64,000 nucleotides of DNA, taken from positions 124,001-188,000 of the forward strand of contig NZ_RIAS01000012.1 of NCBI RefSeq assembly GCF_003719335.1, in the 5' to 3' direction. The translations under genes and the position numbers were made by a program. This stretch comes from Paenibacillus amylolyticus. Its GTDB lineage: Bacteria > Bacillota > Bacilli > Paenibacillales > Paenibacillaceae. Position 1 is the stretch's first letter; each line of letters starts with the position of its first letter. Under the pieces are notes generated by a model that saw only the letters and a program-made list of their open reading frames with translations, was not told the DNA's origin and made no database searches. This document shows, one piece after another, positions 51,339 to 60,957 of the stretch.

Positions 51339-52037
51339 ATGAACTCGAAACGCAAAGTTCTCATTATCGAGGATGAACATGACATTTCCCGCATTTTACG
51401 CGATTATCTGATGAAAAATGGATATGAGGCCGCCGTCGCTGCCACTGGAGAAGACGGACTTCAGATCATGGAGTTGCTCCAGCCGGACTACATTATCCTC
51501 GATATTATGCTGCCGGATCAGGACGGTATCGATGTATGCCGCGAAATTCGCAGGCGAAATAACATTCCCATCCTTATCCTGAGTGCCAGAGGAAGTGATA
51601 CGGATAAGGTGCTTGGGCTTGGATTCGGTGCAGACGACTATATGAGCAAACCTTTCTCCTTGAGCGAGCTGCTCGCCAGAATCAATGCACACTTTAGAAG
51701 ATATGACAGTCTGAACACGGTACAGGATCACTCCCATCTACTACGTCTTGCTAACCTGGAGATAGACAACAGGGCTTACAAAGTTACCGTAAATGGCGAT
51801 GAAGTCTCTCTATCGGCAAAAGAATTCCAACTGTTATATTATCTCGCAAGCAACAAAAATCAGGTCTTCTCGAAATCCCAATTACTTGATGCGATCTGGG
51901 GCTTCGACGCTTATGGAGACGAAAATACAGTAACAGTGTACATACGCAGACTGCGGGAAAAGATCGAACACGACGCCTCTCATCCAACCCTTCTAAAAAC
52001 CGTCTGGGGAGTCGGATATAAGTTTAATCATGACTAA
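51339..52037 (+). CDS. OmpR-type response regulator
   Basis: A 232-aa response regulator. The receiver has E11-D12-E13, phospho-acceptor D55 in IILDIMLPD, and SARGSD with R in place of the usual K side position (lysine likely provided by the SKPFS further on). The C-terminal winged helix ends YIRRLREKIEHD and TVWGVGYKFN. The start is ATG 51339, 7 bp after GGAG; the frame opens at 51321. It is first in a four-gene set with its kinase and an ABC transporter, 20 bp before the kinase gene. Confidence 0.92.
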   Translation: MNSKRKVLIIEDEHDISRILRDYLMKNGYEAAVAATGEDGLQIMELLQPDYIILDIMLPDQDGIDVCREIRRRNNIPILILSARGSDTDKVLGLGFGADDYMSKPFSLSELLARINAHFRRYDSLNTVQDHSHLLRLANLEIDNRAYKVTVNGDEVSLSAKEFQLLYYLASNKNQVFSKSQLLDAIWGFDAYGDENTVTVYIRRLREKIEHDASHPTLLKTVWGVGYKFNHD

Positions 52038-52057
52038 GCACGAATGGAGAAGCGTTC

Positions 52058-53506
52058 ATGTCACTACATAACTGGTCTACAAGATGGCTGAAATTATCAT
52101 TAGCAATCCTACTTCTAATTCTGCTGTGTAGCCTTGGATTATTCTTTCCTCTGCTCGCATCTCATTCTTCCAATGAGTCTGCACCGATGATTAATCAGGT
52201 GCGCCTGAAGGTTAACCCGATCCTGCTTGAGCTGGAACAAAATCATGATCGCCTTGCTCACCCTGTTGTTCAGGAGCGGATCCGGGAAGCAGCGAGCAAA
52301 GAAAACATTCCTTTTTCCTATGTCGGACTGGATGGTCTAATCAAACTGTCCTCCGTATCATCATCCGAAGGTACATTAGTTAATCTGAGATCGGTATTAC
52401 ATTATAATCTGGCAGATGTGTTACAGCTTGCGGATGGTAATGAATCACTGGATATTGCTTTTCCCGTTATGGGAAGCCCGGAAGGCCCTCAGGTCGGAAA
52501 TGCCATTTTCACCGTACCCCGATCCCTGGTGTTTGCTCAGAAGCCGTCTACTGTTCCCATATTCCTGCTGGTTGCAGTAATCATACTTTCCCTTCTGCTC
52601 ATGTTTCTTCTATACACCATCGTTCGCCGGATCAAAGAACAGATGTTAACCCCGGTTAAGCAATTGAAACATCATGCCGAATCGATTCTTAAAGGAAAAT
52701 ATGATGAGCAAATCCAATATCGACGCACGGACGAAATAGGTGACCTCTACGCTATGCTGGACTTGATGCGGATGGAACTTATGCATTTGAGCACACAGCG
52801 CATACGACAGGAAAAGGCTCAGAAAGAGCTCATCACCAATATTTCTCATGACCTCAAGACCCCCATTACGACGATAAAAGCGTACATAGATGCGATCTCC
52901 CAAGGGGTATGTGAAGATGAAGATACCCTGAAAGAATATTTGGATATTATGCAGATCCATACAGACAAAACAGCCCGGCTAGTAGAGGATTTGCTCGTTC
53001 ACGCATTACATGAGCTTGGGCAGATCTCGGTTGAGCCTCAAGAACGATACAGTCGTTCTGTCTTTGAAAATATGCTGAGACCTATTGCACATATCGTGCA
53101 ATCCCACGGATTGACCTACGAACAGCCCAGCCCTATCCCTGACGTACTTATTCGGATTGATCCGGTACGTATGGAACAGGTTATCTCCAATCTGGTATCT
53201 AATGCCCTTAAACATACTGCTCCCGGTGATTATATCCGTATTCATGCTGAGGTTCACTCGGGACAATTCAAACTGACCATCACGGATTCAGGGCGAGGGA
53301 TACAAGCTCAGGACATGCCGTTTGTCTTTGAACGATATTTTAGAGGTGGCTCTTCCTCTTCCCCATACTCTACTCCAATCCAGGAAGGAACAGGACTTGG
53401 CCTTTCCATCTGCAAAAGCATTATTGAAGCGCATGGAGGGCAAATTCATTTTTCCAGCAAAAATGGTCAAGAAACTCTCTTTCAGTTCAGTCTGCCCTTA
53501 TGTTAA
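52058..53506 (+). CDS. Membrane sensor histidine kinase
   Basis: A 482-aa kinase with helices at 11-32 and 165-190 flanking an extracytoplasmic domain of about 130 residues, then a HAMP linker. HisKA has ITNISHDLKTPITTI, with H264 as the phosphorylation site. N box ISNLVSNALKHTA and G box GTGLGLSICK are intact. The extracytoplasmic domain matches nothing I recognise. GGAGAAG precedes the ATG. Downstream lies an ABC ATPase/FtsX permease pair (159-bp gap), the pattern seen in peptide-antibiotic sensing and detoxification modules. Confidence 0.92.
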   Translation: MSLHNWSTRWLKLSLAILLLILLCSLGLFFPLLASHSSNESAPMINQVRLKVNPILLELEQNHDRLAHPVVQERIREAASKENIPFSYVGLDGLIKLSSVSSSEGTLVNLRSVLHYNLADVLQLADGNESLDIAFPVMGSPEGPQVGNAIFTVPRSLVFAQKPSTVPIFLLVAVIILSLLLMFLLYTIVRRIKEQMLTPVKQLKHHAESILKGKYDEQIQYRRTDEIGDLYAMLDLMRMELMHLSTQRIRQEKAQKELITNISHDLKTPITTIKAYIDAISQGVCEDEDTLKEYLDIMQIHTDKTARLVEDLLVHALHELGQISVEPQERYSRSVFENMLRPIAHIVQSHGLTYEQPSPIPDVLIRIDPVRMEQVISNLVSNALKHTAPGDYIRIHAEVHSGQFKLTITDSGRGIQAQDMPFVFERYFRGGSSSSPYSTPIQEGTGLGLSICKSIIEAHGGQIHFSSKNGQETLFQFSLPLC

Positions 53507-53664
53507 GGGGACGAATTAGCAATAGAGTCACAGTGTTCATGAATACCGTTTTTACTCTGAGTGGTCTGTCCTAGGTTTGTAATACTTTATTTATATTTGG
53601 ATAAGGGTTTCTCAATATCTTCCCTTTATGATGAACGATATACTGCAACGGGGAGTGAATCTGC

Positions 53665-54423
53665 TTGAACAAAATATCTATCATTCGTGCCCAAAATCTG
53701 TGTAAGACCTACCAGACCGGGAGTGAACAGTACCATGCGATTCGTAACGTTAATCTCGATATCTACGAAGGGGATTTCACTGTGATCATGGGCAATTCGG
53801 GTTCAGGCAAATCCACGCTGTTATATTTACTGAGTGGACTGGACCAAGTCACTGCTGGCGAGGTTTATTTTCAGAATCAACGTATTGATACCTATAGTGA
53901 ACGAGAATTGTCTGCATTCCGCACACGTCGAATCGGGTACATCTATCAAAGCATCAACCTTGTTCCCGACCTTTCGATTCAAGAAAACATCGCACTTCCC
54001 GGGTACATCGCCAGAAACAAAAAAAGTGAGGTTCAAGCGCGGGCGAAACAACTTATGCGCGATATGGATATTCATAAACAACACAATCGCCTGCCGTCCC
54101 AGACCTCCGGTGGTCAGCAACAACGGGCTGCGATTGCCCGTGCACTCATCAATTCACCGGATATCCTGTTCGCTGACGAGCCTACTGGAAGTTTAAACTT
54201 CGAACATGGAAAAGCAGTGCTCGACATCCTGACTGAGATGAACCGAGAAGGACAGTCCGTCGTGATGGTAACACATGACATCCAAGCCGCTTGCCGGGCT
54301 GATCGTCTGATCTTGATTCAAGATGGCAAAGTCGGCGGTATTCTGGAATTCGACAAATATCACGAGCATCAGATTCCGGAGCGGGAGTCCATTGTCTTCG
54401 CTTTTGTATCGGGGAAGGAGTAA
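53665..54423 (+). CDS. ABC transporter ATP-binding protein (MacB/BceA/LolD-type)
   Basis: A 252-aa ATPase. Walker A is GNSGSGKST (43-51), the Q loop is GYIYQSINLV, the signature is TSGGQQQRAAIARAL, Walker B is ILFADEPTGSLN, and the switch is VTHDIQAAC. The substitution of L-N for the usual L-D after Walker B's EPTG is common in this subfamily. The start is TTG 53665 with GGGGAG upstream. It is separated from the FtsX-type permease gene by 3 bp and serves it. Confidence 0.9.
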   Translation: MNKISIIRAQNLCKTYQTGSEQYHAIRNVNLDIYEGDFTVIMGNSGSGKSTLLYLLSGLDQVTAGEVYFQNQRIDTYSERELSAFRTRRIGYIYQSINLVPDLSIQENIALPGYIARNKKSEVQARAKQLMRDMDIHKQHNRLPSQTSGGQQQRAAIARALINSPDILFADEPTGSLNFEHGKAVLDILTEMNREGQSVVMVTHDIQAACRADRLILIQDGKVGGILEFDKYHEHQIPERESIVFAFVSGKE

Positions 54424-54426
54424 TTT

Positions 54427-56832
54427 ATGGCTGCCATCCTGAAACTGAGTTTTTCTTATCTCACTAAAAATAAAATCCAAAACCTGTTTATTACCATGCT
54501 TATTTTACTTTCCACCCTTCTGGTGTGCACTTCTGTCATCATTTTGGCGAACACAGGCTATCAGTTCAAGGAAATGCATAGCCGAACGAACGGATCTCAT
54601 CAGATGTTGACATTCGAAAAAGAACTAAATGATCCCCAAACGGTGCATGATTGGTGGGTCGCTCAGAACGGTGTTCAGGTCTCGCCTTTGCTTACTTACC
54701 ATACTTTGTCAGGTATGACCTTGGATAATGTGGATATCCCCAACATTTATCTGTACATGATGAACACCCCTCCACCTCCATGGGAGGTAGATCAACTCGT
54801 ATTTGCATCCGGTAAAGAAAGCCCCTCTCCCGCACAAGGGAATGTATGGATTCCTACCTCGATGGCCTACAGTTATAACATTACTGTTGGTGATGTCGTT
54901 CAATTCAGAACGGGACCTGCTACGCTAAGTCTCACCGTATCGGCGATTGTTGTAGATGTTCCTTACGGAGCACCGTTCAGCAATACAGCAAGAATCTGGA
55001 TGAACCCTGGCGATTATGAACATGATTTCAGCATGTTTGCCGGCAAAGAACATCACATGATGGGCATACATTTCGATGATTACAGTACGAGTTCCAGCTA
55101 CTGGGATCGTTATGCAAGTGAGACAGGCTCCCCTTTTCTGGAAACCAAAATGGAATTCGAAAGTATCTCGTCCTTCTATCTCATTATCAACCAGATCATC
55201 GGTTTCATTATGATTTTCTTGGGAGCTATCATGATGGTGATTGCGCTCATTACGATTGGTTTTACCATATCCGATGCCATTCTGGCCAACTACAAAACGA
55301 TAGGTATCCTCAAGTCGCTTGGACTGACCTCCCGAGCAACCATTGCTACCTACGTTATTCAATATGCCCTGCTGTCTGTTATCGCTGTTCTCCCCGGGCT
55401 TGCGCTGAGTATGATTGTGTCCAAATTCATTATGAGCATCTCCATATCATCTCTGCGCATAGACAATGTTGAATTCCCCATCAAGGGAATTGGAGCAACT
55501 ATGCTTGTAGCAATGTTGTTAATCGTTCTGATTATTAGTTTTGTTGTGTTATATGCCAAGAAAGCTCGTAAGATTGAACCTGTTCAGGCCATTCGCTATG
55601 GTATGTCTGAGAGCGACAACGTACGTATGGTTAAACGAATGAATTCACCACTAGCACATACGGCTTCATTTGGAAAGTTACCTGTTTCTTTGGTCATAGG
55701 CATACGCAGTTTGATTAAAAATAGCAAAAGTTCCGTCTTAATGATACTTCTGACATCAGTGGCCGCTTCTGTTCTAGTCTTCGGATATGTTGTTCTGACC
55801 AGCATCATCGGAATCAATCAGACGGCAGCCCAATGGGGGTATGACAATGCCAACATTGCCGCGGTGGTTGTAGACAAAACGACATTTCCAAAAGCGGCGT
55901 TGCAACGCGTACTGGAAGAAGATCACCGCATCAAAAATGTGGGCTGGCACGGAAACCTTACCGGCGTTATTCCATCCGAAGTTTCATCAAACCATAAAAC
56001 CAGTCCGTCGATCAGTCTTTATTTGGGTGTATTGGATGGGAGCTATAAGGACTCCGGCTTCGAGACGTTAAGAGGTAATAACCCTGAACACGAGAACGAA
56101 ATTTCCATCGGGGTCAGTGTGGCCAAGATGTTAAACAAGGATTTGGGAGACCTTATTGATCTCTACATTGAAGGAGAGAAGCGCACATTCATCATTTCGG
56201 GTATCTATCAAGCCATCGCAAACATGTCGGTATCGGGGAGAATCACCGTTCAAGCGGTTCGGAGCGTAAATCCGAGTTACAGCGATGTAGATGTTGCCTT
56301 TATTAATGTTATCAACCCTTCACAAGCAGGGGCAATTGCAGCCCAACTGAATGAGCAGTTTAAAGACTCTGCATCGATCATCACACAAAAAACACTGCTG
56401 GATTCCGTTTTTGCTGAAGCAGCAAACATTCTCGTATATCCCATGGCTCTAATTGGTCTACTGTTCATCATCGTTACCTTTATGATCATCTTCAGTACCT
56501 GCCGGATTAGTATTCGCAAAGAAAACAAGACGTATGGCATCTACAAATCAATAGGTATGACATCCGGCAGTATTCGTTCTTCCCTCACGTTTGGTGTCGC
56601 ATCGTTATCACTGATTGGTTCGGTGTTTGGCGTTGTTGCAGGCGTATACCTTCTTCCCCGGCTACTTGAACAAGTTCTCTCGCGATATGGAATCGTACAC
56701 CTTCCCTTGGTTCTGAATGGATGGGGCATCCTGCTATTCGCCTGTTTGAGTATATTGGCAGCCGCGACTGGATGCTGGCTGGCATCCCTTGAAATTCGCA
56801 AGGCATCACCACGTATGTTAGTTATTGAATAA
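54427..56832 (+). CDS. FtsX-type ABC transporter permease with two FtsX modules
   Basis: An 801-aa membrane protein. An N-terminal helix precedes an extracytoplasmic domain. FtsX module 1 is near 260-400 (IIGFIMIFLGAIMMVIALIT; KTIGILKSLGLTSRATIATY). A second extracytoplasmic domain is at about 430-660, and FtsX module 2 at 680-800 (KTYGIYKSIGMTSGSIRSSL). The two KxxGIxKSxGxTS motifs are the coupling elements of FtsX permeases. About ten helices make this a double-sized permease like BceB/SalY-type or MacB-like transporters. It likely exports or detoxifies an antimicrobial peptide or a lipid. A terminator follows. Confidence 0.88.
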   Translation: MAAILKLSFSYLTKNKIQNLFITMLILLSTLLVCTSVIILANTGYQFKEMHSRTNGSHQMLTFEKELNDPQTVHDWWVAQNGVQVSPLLTYHTLSGMTLDNVDIPNIYLYMMNTPPPPWEVDQLVFASGKESPSPAQGNVWIPTSMAYSYNITVGDVVQFRTGPATLSLTVSAIVVDVPYGAPFSNTARIWMNPGDYEHDFSMFAGKEHHMMGIHFDDYSTSSSYWDRYASETGSPFLETKMEFESISSFYLIINQIIGFIMIFLGAIMMVIALITIGFTISDAILANYKTIGILKSLGLTSRATIATYVIQYALLSVIAVLPGLALSMIVSKFIMSISISSLRIDNVEFPIKGIGATMLVAMLLIVLIISFVVLYAKKARKIEPVQAIRYGMSESDNVRMVKRMNSPLAHTASFGKLPVSLVIGIRSLIKNSKSSVLMILLTSVAASVLVFGYVVLTSIIGINQTAAQWGYDNANIAAVVVDKTTFPKAALQRVLEEDHRIKNVGWHGNLTGVIPSEVSSNHKTSPSISLYLGVLDGSYKDSGFETLRGNNPEHENEISIGVSVAKMLNKDLGDLIDLYIEGEKRTFIISGIYQAIANMSVSGRITVQAVRSVNPSYSDVDVAFINVINPSQAGAIAAQLNEQFKDSASIITQKTLLDSVFAEAANILVYPMALIGLLFIIVTFMIIFSTCRISIRKENKTYGIYKSIGMTSGSIRSSLTFGVASLSLIGSVFGVVAGVYLLPRLLEQVLSRYGIVHLPLVLNGWGILLFACLSILAAATGCWLASLEIRKASPRMLVIE

Positions 56833-56883
56833 CCTAAAAAGAACCCTTACCTATTGAATAGAAAAGTAAGGGCTCTTTTTAGG
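56833..56883. terminator. Bidirectional terminator between permease and mmuM
   Basis: CCTAAAAAGAACCCTTAC (56833-56850) pairs with GTAAGGGCTCTTTTTAGG (56866-56883) with one mismatch. T/A tracts lie within both arm ends, so it can serve both convergent transcripts. Confidence 0.85.
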
Positions 56884-56953
56884 TTTATATGTTTTGTTTA
56901 TATGCGTTTTTATAATCATATTCTATGCTTGTTCTATAAAAAACTTTGAGTTC

Positions 56954-58030
56954 TTAACCACGCCACTTCTTCGCCAGCTCGCTAATCTGATGTGGTGTTG
57001 TGCGGCAGCATCCGCCAATAATCTGAGCACCAGCCGCAACCCATTGTTCCGATGCATCCTTCATGCTGCCGCAGGATCCTTGGCCGCTCCATGTTTTCGT
57101 CTCGGCATCGTAAATCTCGCCTGAATTCGGGTACACGATGATTGGTTTATCGCAGGCTTGACGTAGAATACGGATCGCTTCCGTGACCACTTCCATCGGA
57201 GCACAGTTTAGGCCAATTGCCGCAATCTGAGGCTCAGAGCCAAAGGTCTGTGCGCATACCTCAAGCGCTGTGCCCTCGCTTATGTTTGTCCCATCTTTTA
57301 ATGAAAAAGAAAGCCACGCATGAGCATCAGGAAAATCCTTAAGCAATTCGACAAGAACTCGAGCTTCTTGTAGCGAAGGAATCGTCTCGAACGCCAGAAT
57401 GTCGGCTCCTGCTTCAATCAGCGCAGCTATGCGAGGACGGTGAAATGCAGCCAGTGTCTCATCTGATACGCCGTAATGTCCCACATATTCGGAACCATCC
57501 GCGAGATAGGCACCGTATGGGCCAACAGAGCCAGCAACGATAGGTCGCGGACGACGCAGCTTCTCGCCACTAATGTGAGCACCTTTATGATGTTCACGCT
57601 GCTCGTTTCCCACGTTCTCGGTTCGTCCCGAAGAAACGTTTACAAGCTGTCCTGTTGAACCTTCACCTGCTGTGGCTCCCTGCACTGCTGCCCATACATC
57701 ATCTCTGGCCTTCGCCGCCAGCTCCACTGTTTTGCGAATCAGATCCAGTGCAGCCTCTTCTCCAATTCCACGCTTGCGGAAGCCCTCCACCGTTGCCTGA
57801 TAACTGGAAGTGATTGCACAATCTGCCCCTGCACGGAAATAATCAGCATGCACGTTCACGATAACATCCGGGTTCTCCAGCAGCACGCGTGCAGACCAGA
57901 GCGGGTCATCCAGATCACAGCCATACTGTTCAAGTTCCGTTGCCAGTGCCCCATCCAGAATCATGACCGGATACTTGTCCAGAATTTGCTGTATTGCATT
58001 TATATCCTTCGTTTGCTCACGTTGAGTCAT
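56954..58030 (-). CDS. mmuM: Homocysteine S-methyltransferase
   Basis: A 358-aa cytoplasmic zinc enzyme that transfers a methyl group from S-methylmethionine (or SAM) to homocysteine, giving methionine. MILDGALATELEQYGCDLDD opens the barrel, and SYQATVEGF and IGLNCAPMEV follow. The zinc-binding cysteines are N-C in LNCAP and the C-C of IIGGCCRTTP. A Gly/Thr-rich insertion around 150-175 (SSGRTENVGNEQREHHKGAH) is longer than in close relatives. The start is ATG 58030, 9 bp after AGAGGG, and it overlaps the permease stop (ATGA). Co-transcription with the S-methylmethionine permease under a SAM riboswitch fixes the pathway. Confidence 0.93.
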   Translation of the reverse strand: MTQREQTKDINAIQQILDKYPVMILDGALATELEQYGCDLDDPLWSARVLLENPDVIVNVHADYFRAGADCAITSSYQATVEGFRKRGIGEEAALDLIRKTVELAAKARDDVWAAVQGATAGEGSTGQLVNVSSGRTENVGNEQREHHKGAHISGEKLRRPRPIVAGSVGPYGAYLADGSEYVGHYGVSDETLAAFHRPRIAALIEAGADILAFETIPSLQEARVLVELLKDFPDAHAWLSFSLKDGTNISEGTALEVCAQTFGSEPQIAAIGLNCAPMEVVTEAIRILRQACDKPIIVYPNSGEIYDAETKTWSGQGSCGSMKDASEQWVAAGAQIIGGCCRTTPHQISELAKKWRG

Positions 58031-59421
58031 GAAGTCAGCCCTCTTTTCTTCTTCGTACGATCCGTCCAATAATACACGATATAACACAAAATAATGAATG
58101 GAATACCACAGTATAAAGCAATCCGCTGCGTCGGGTCAAAAGCGATACCAATACAGGATGCCAGGCACAACACAAACGAAACAATAGGTACGATTGGATA
58201 CAATGGCGTTCGATAAACCAGGTCTTTTACGTCATGTCCTTCCCGCAGATACTGCCTACGGAACATGTACTGAGACACGCTGATGCTCATCCATACAACT
58301 ACCACAGCAAGACCTGAGATCGAAACAAGCGTAATATAAACGGTTCCGGGCGCAATGATGCTGGACAGTAACGCCAGTGCACCACCAGCCATGCTAAGTA
58401 CAAGTGCATTGAACGGTACACCGCGTTTGGTCAAACGGGCAAACCATGGAGAGATGGTTTTTTTATCCGCCAATGACCAGAGCATCCGTGATGAAGCATA
58501 TAACCCCGAATTCGCTGCCGATAGAATCGCCGTTAAAATAACAAAGTTCATGATGTCGGCTGCATACGGAACACCTACTCGCTCCATGACAGCAACGAAC
58601 GGACTCTCCAGCACACTCGCATCTGACATCGGCAACAAAGCAGACAGAATAACGATCGTACCAATAAAGAAAATAATTAAACGCCACAACGTGGTATGAA
58701 TGGCTTTTGGAATGTTTTTTTCCGGATTTTCTGTTTCTCCTGCGGCAATACCAATCAGTTCAGTACCCGAAAAGGCAAAATTGACAGCCAGCATGGTCAT
58801 CAGGATCGCAGTTGCCCCGTATGGGAACCACCCAGACGCTGTAATGTTGGAAAAGAACGGAGCCGGTTCAGCATCTGCCATAGGAATAATACCAAACATG
58901 GCGGCACCACCAAGAATAATAAAGATGATAATCGTCATCACCTTCACCAAGGAGAACCAAAATTCTGATTCGGCAAAAAGTTTTACCGTGAACGCATTGA
59001 ACAGGAAGATCATCAGGGCAAACAGCGCACTCCAGATCCAGACGTTCACGGACGGAAACCAGCGCTGCATAAGCAGTCCCGCGGCTGTAAATTCCGATCC
59101 GAGCGCTACGGTCCAAGTAAGCCAGTACAGCCAAGCCACCGTGAATCCTGTAGCTGGTCCAATGTATTTAGCCGCATAACTATGAAATGCACCCGTCTCC
59201 GGCATATGCACAGATAGTTCGCCAAGACAGAGCATCACCAGGTACACCACCAAAGCACCGATCAGATAGGACAAAATCGTACCGAGCGGTCCTGCTTGTT
59301 GAATGGTATACCCTGAGCTAAGGAACAGACCTGTTCCAATGACCCCGCCAAGAGAGAGCATAACTACATGCCTTGTTTGCATTTTTCGCTGAAATTGACC
59401 TTTATCGCTACTATTCTCCAT
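58027..59421 (-). CDS. mmuP: S-methylmethionine permease (amino acid/polyamine/cation superfamily)
   Basis: A 464-aa transporter with 12 helices of the APC/AAT family: VVMLSLGGVIGTGLFLSSG (conserved helix 1 break), then LYWLTWTVALGSEFTAAG in helix 3 and NFAFSGTELIGIAAGE in helix 6. The start is ATG 59421, 9 bp after GGGAG; the frame opens at 59469 inside the terminator region. It overlaps mmuM by 4 bp. The upstream SAM-I riboswitch couples its expression to low SAM, supporting S-methylmethionine uptake for methionine salvage. Confidence 0.88.
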   Translation of the reverse strand: MENSSDKGQFQRKMQTRHVVMLSLGGVIGTGLFLSSGYTIQQAGPLGTILSYLIGALVVYLVMLCLGELSVHMPETGAFHSYAAKYIGPATGFTVAWLYWLTWTVALGSEFTAAGLLMQRWFPSVNVWIWSALFALMIFLFNAFTVKLFAESEFWFSLVKVMTIIIFIILGGAAMFGIIPMADAEPAPFFSNITASGWFPYGATAILMTMLAVNFAFSGTELIGIAAGETENPEKNIPKAIHTTLWRLIIFFIGTIVILSALLPMSDASVLESPFVAVMERVGVPYAADIMNFVILTAILSAANSGLYASSRMLWSLADKKTISPWFARLTKRGVPFNALVLSMAGGALALLSSIIAPGTVYITLVSISGLAVVVVWMSISVSQYMFRRQYLREGHDVKDLVYRTPLYPIVPIVSFVLCLASCIGIAFDPTQRIALYCGIPFIILCYIVYYWTDRTKKKRGLTS

Positions 59422-59448
59422 ATAACCTGCTCCCTGCTTCTTCATCCA

Positions 59449-59484
59449 GAACAAACAAAAAAGACCCACTCTTCCCTAAGAGTG
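59449..59484 (-). terminator. Terminator of the SAM riboswitch
   Basis: On the minus strand CACTCTT pairs with AAGAGTG around AGGG (59467-59484) and is followed by GGTC and six T. It lies between the aptamer and the mmuP start, so SAM binding would favour its formation. Confidence 0.85.
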
Positions 59485-59507
59485 CGCCGCGACTGACAAA
59501 TAAAAAC

Positions 59508-59614
59508 AAACGCTCCTATCTATCAGGCTTTCACCCGCTGGAATTAGCACAGTATCCTTCAGATCTGTTGCTGAGGTTTCTAAGGGCCAGTCCCTCCACC
59601 TCTCTGGATAAGAA
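59508..59614 (-). ncRNA. SAM-I riboswitch (S-box leader) of mmuP-mmuM
   Basis: The minus strand shows the conserved S-box blocks in order: CTTATCCAGAGAGGTGGAGG, GACTGGCCC, CCTCAGCAACAG, GTGCTAATTCC, and GATAGGAG closing P1 with the 5' block. These are the landmarks of the SAM-I aptamer, including the kink-turn and the AGCAAC stretch. It starts about 15 nt from the mapped promoter's expected start site and precedes the terminator at 59449-59484. High SAM should stop transcription of the S-methylmethionine salvage genes. Confidence 0.96.
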
Positions 59615-59628
59615 AATGATTTTGTATA

Positions 59629-59657
59629 ACTATATCGACTGCTGCCTGATGTGTCAA
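59629..59657 (-). promoter_or_regulatory. Promoter of the SAM-riboswitch/mmuP-mmuM transcript
   Basis: On the minus strand a perfect TTGACA (59657-59652) and TATAGT (59634-59629) with a 17-bp spacer, directly upstream of the aptamer. Confidence 0.85.
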
Positions 59658-59751
59658 CATTTAAATAAACATTAGCTTCCCCAAGCGAGCTTTTGATCCT
59701 TTCCTTGGAGCCGAAGTGAACACATGCAGCATTCCGATTGGGTGCATCAAG

Positions 59752-60957
59752 CTACTCTGTAGAGGAACCTGGATTTACAATATTCGTTTTAATCTCATAC
59801 GTAATAGGTACTGTCGCAAACACTTCATCCCAGTTATCTTTTACCTTCTTCCACGTTTTTGGATAATGGATTCGGATACTGTCCCGAAAACCGGCAACGT
59901 CAGCTTTATACGTATGCTGGAGTTTATAGAGCATTTGATCAATCTGTTGATCTACGATTTTAGCAAAATCCTTCTCCAGTTCCTTAAGATAGGCTCCCTT
60001 TTCTTCTTTTTCAGGGGAACGCCAGTCCTCCATTAACCAGCCTTCCGACTCTGCCTTGACGTGGAACGAAATGTCTCCACCTACCACCTTTGGAATGATT
60101 TTTATAGTCTTTTTCTTGATCTCATAGAGAACCGTGAAGCCTTCCTTACTATATGTTTTGATGACCCCGCCCGCCTTTTCCTCAGGCTTAATCCAAGATA
60201 ATGCTTCAAGGTCGGTTTGGTTAAGCTCCCCGATAAATTTCGTTGTTTTAGCTTTAAAGATGCTGCCCCCTGAAAATTTATCCTCACCATCTGCATTTAA
60301 CACATTTTGAAGCAAAAAGCTTGAGCCAGACTGCATCTCTGCATCCAGTTTGGCAAGCGAAACAGGTTCGAGTATTTTATTCGAAATGTAGGAGTTATTC
60401 GTAATTCCCGTAAGATAAAAAGCCGGAATTCGAGAAGGATCTCTCGAAGTAAGGACATCCAGCGCACGGTGATGGCTAATTAACACAAGGCAATTGGGGC
60501 GAATATCGTTATCCCGAAGCACAAAATCAAGCAACTGTTGTAGTCCATACTTTTTAGCAATATCTTTGGAAATGACGATTACTTTCAGATGATGTCCAAT
60601 GAGCGGACGATCTCGGCGCAAGGAAAACTGACGAAATATTTGAAGCAACGAATCCCCGGTAAGTTGTTCGTTGGAATAAGAAGATTTGCCCGAAGAAGGT
60701 GAACCACCCTGTTCGCTCTGCTGACTGCTTGATTTACCCGGGGCAATCTGAACGGTTGCGGTCACATTTTCTTCCTTGGGATAATCCCCTCCTTGGGCTG
60801 ATATATTTTTTTCAAATTTCGTTTCCTGTCCAACATCAATGCCGAGACCCACATACAGACTTAAATCCTCAATTTCCCGGCTGCTCCAGCACCCCGAGAT
60901 CAGACTGAGAATAAGTAAGGCTGAGATGATACGTAGCCATAACCGGAGAGAAATCAT
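59752..60957 (-). CDS. Spore germination protein, Ger(x)C lipoprotein
   Basis: A 401-aa lipoprotein with signal peptide ending ISGCW, a lipobox. It has the family opening CWSSREIEDLSLYVGLGIDV, FSLRRDRPLIGHHLKVIVIS in the first domain, and a C-terminal domain ending RDSIRIHYPKTWKKVKDNWD. GerC-type proteins sit on the outer face of the inner spore membrane and complete the germinant receptor with GerA and GerB. Its ATG overlaps the gerB-type stop (ATGA), with AAAGGAGG in the end of that gene. It is the last gene of the operon; no clear terminator was found before the mmuP promoter region. Confidence 0.93.
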   Translation of the reverse strand: MISLRLWLRIISALLILSLISGCWSSREIEDLSLYVGLGIDVGQETKFEKNISAQGGDYPKEENVTATVQIAPGKSSSQQSEQGGSPSSGKSSYSNEQLTGDSLLQIFRQFSLRRDRPLIGHHLKVIVISKDIAKKYGLQQLLDFVLRDNDIRPNCLVLISHHRALDVLTSRDPSRIPAFYLTGITNNSYISNKILEPVSLAKLDAEMQSGSSFLLQNVLNADGEDKFSGGSIFKAKTTKFIGELNQTDLEALSWIKPEEKAGGVIKTYSKEGFTVLYEIKKKTIKIIPKVVGGDISFHVKAESEGWLMEDWRSPEKEEKGAYLKELEKDFAKIVDQQIDQMLYKLQHTYKADVAGFRDSIRIHYPKTWKKVKDNWDEVFATVPITYEIKTNIVNPGSSTE

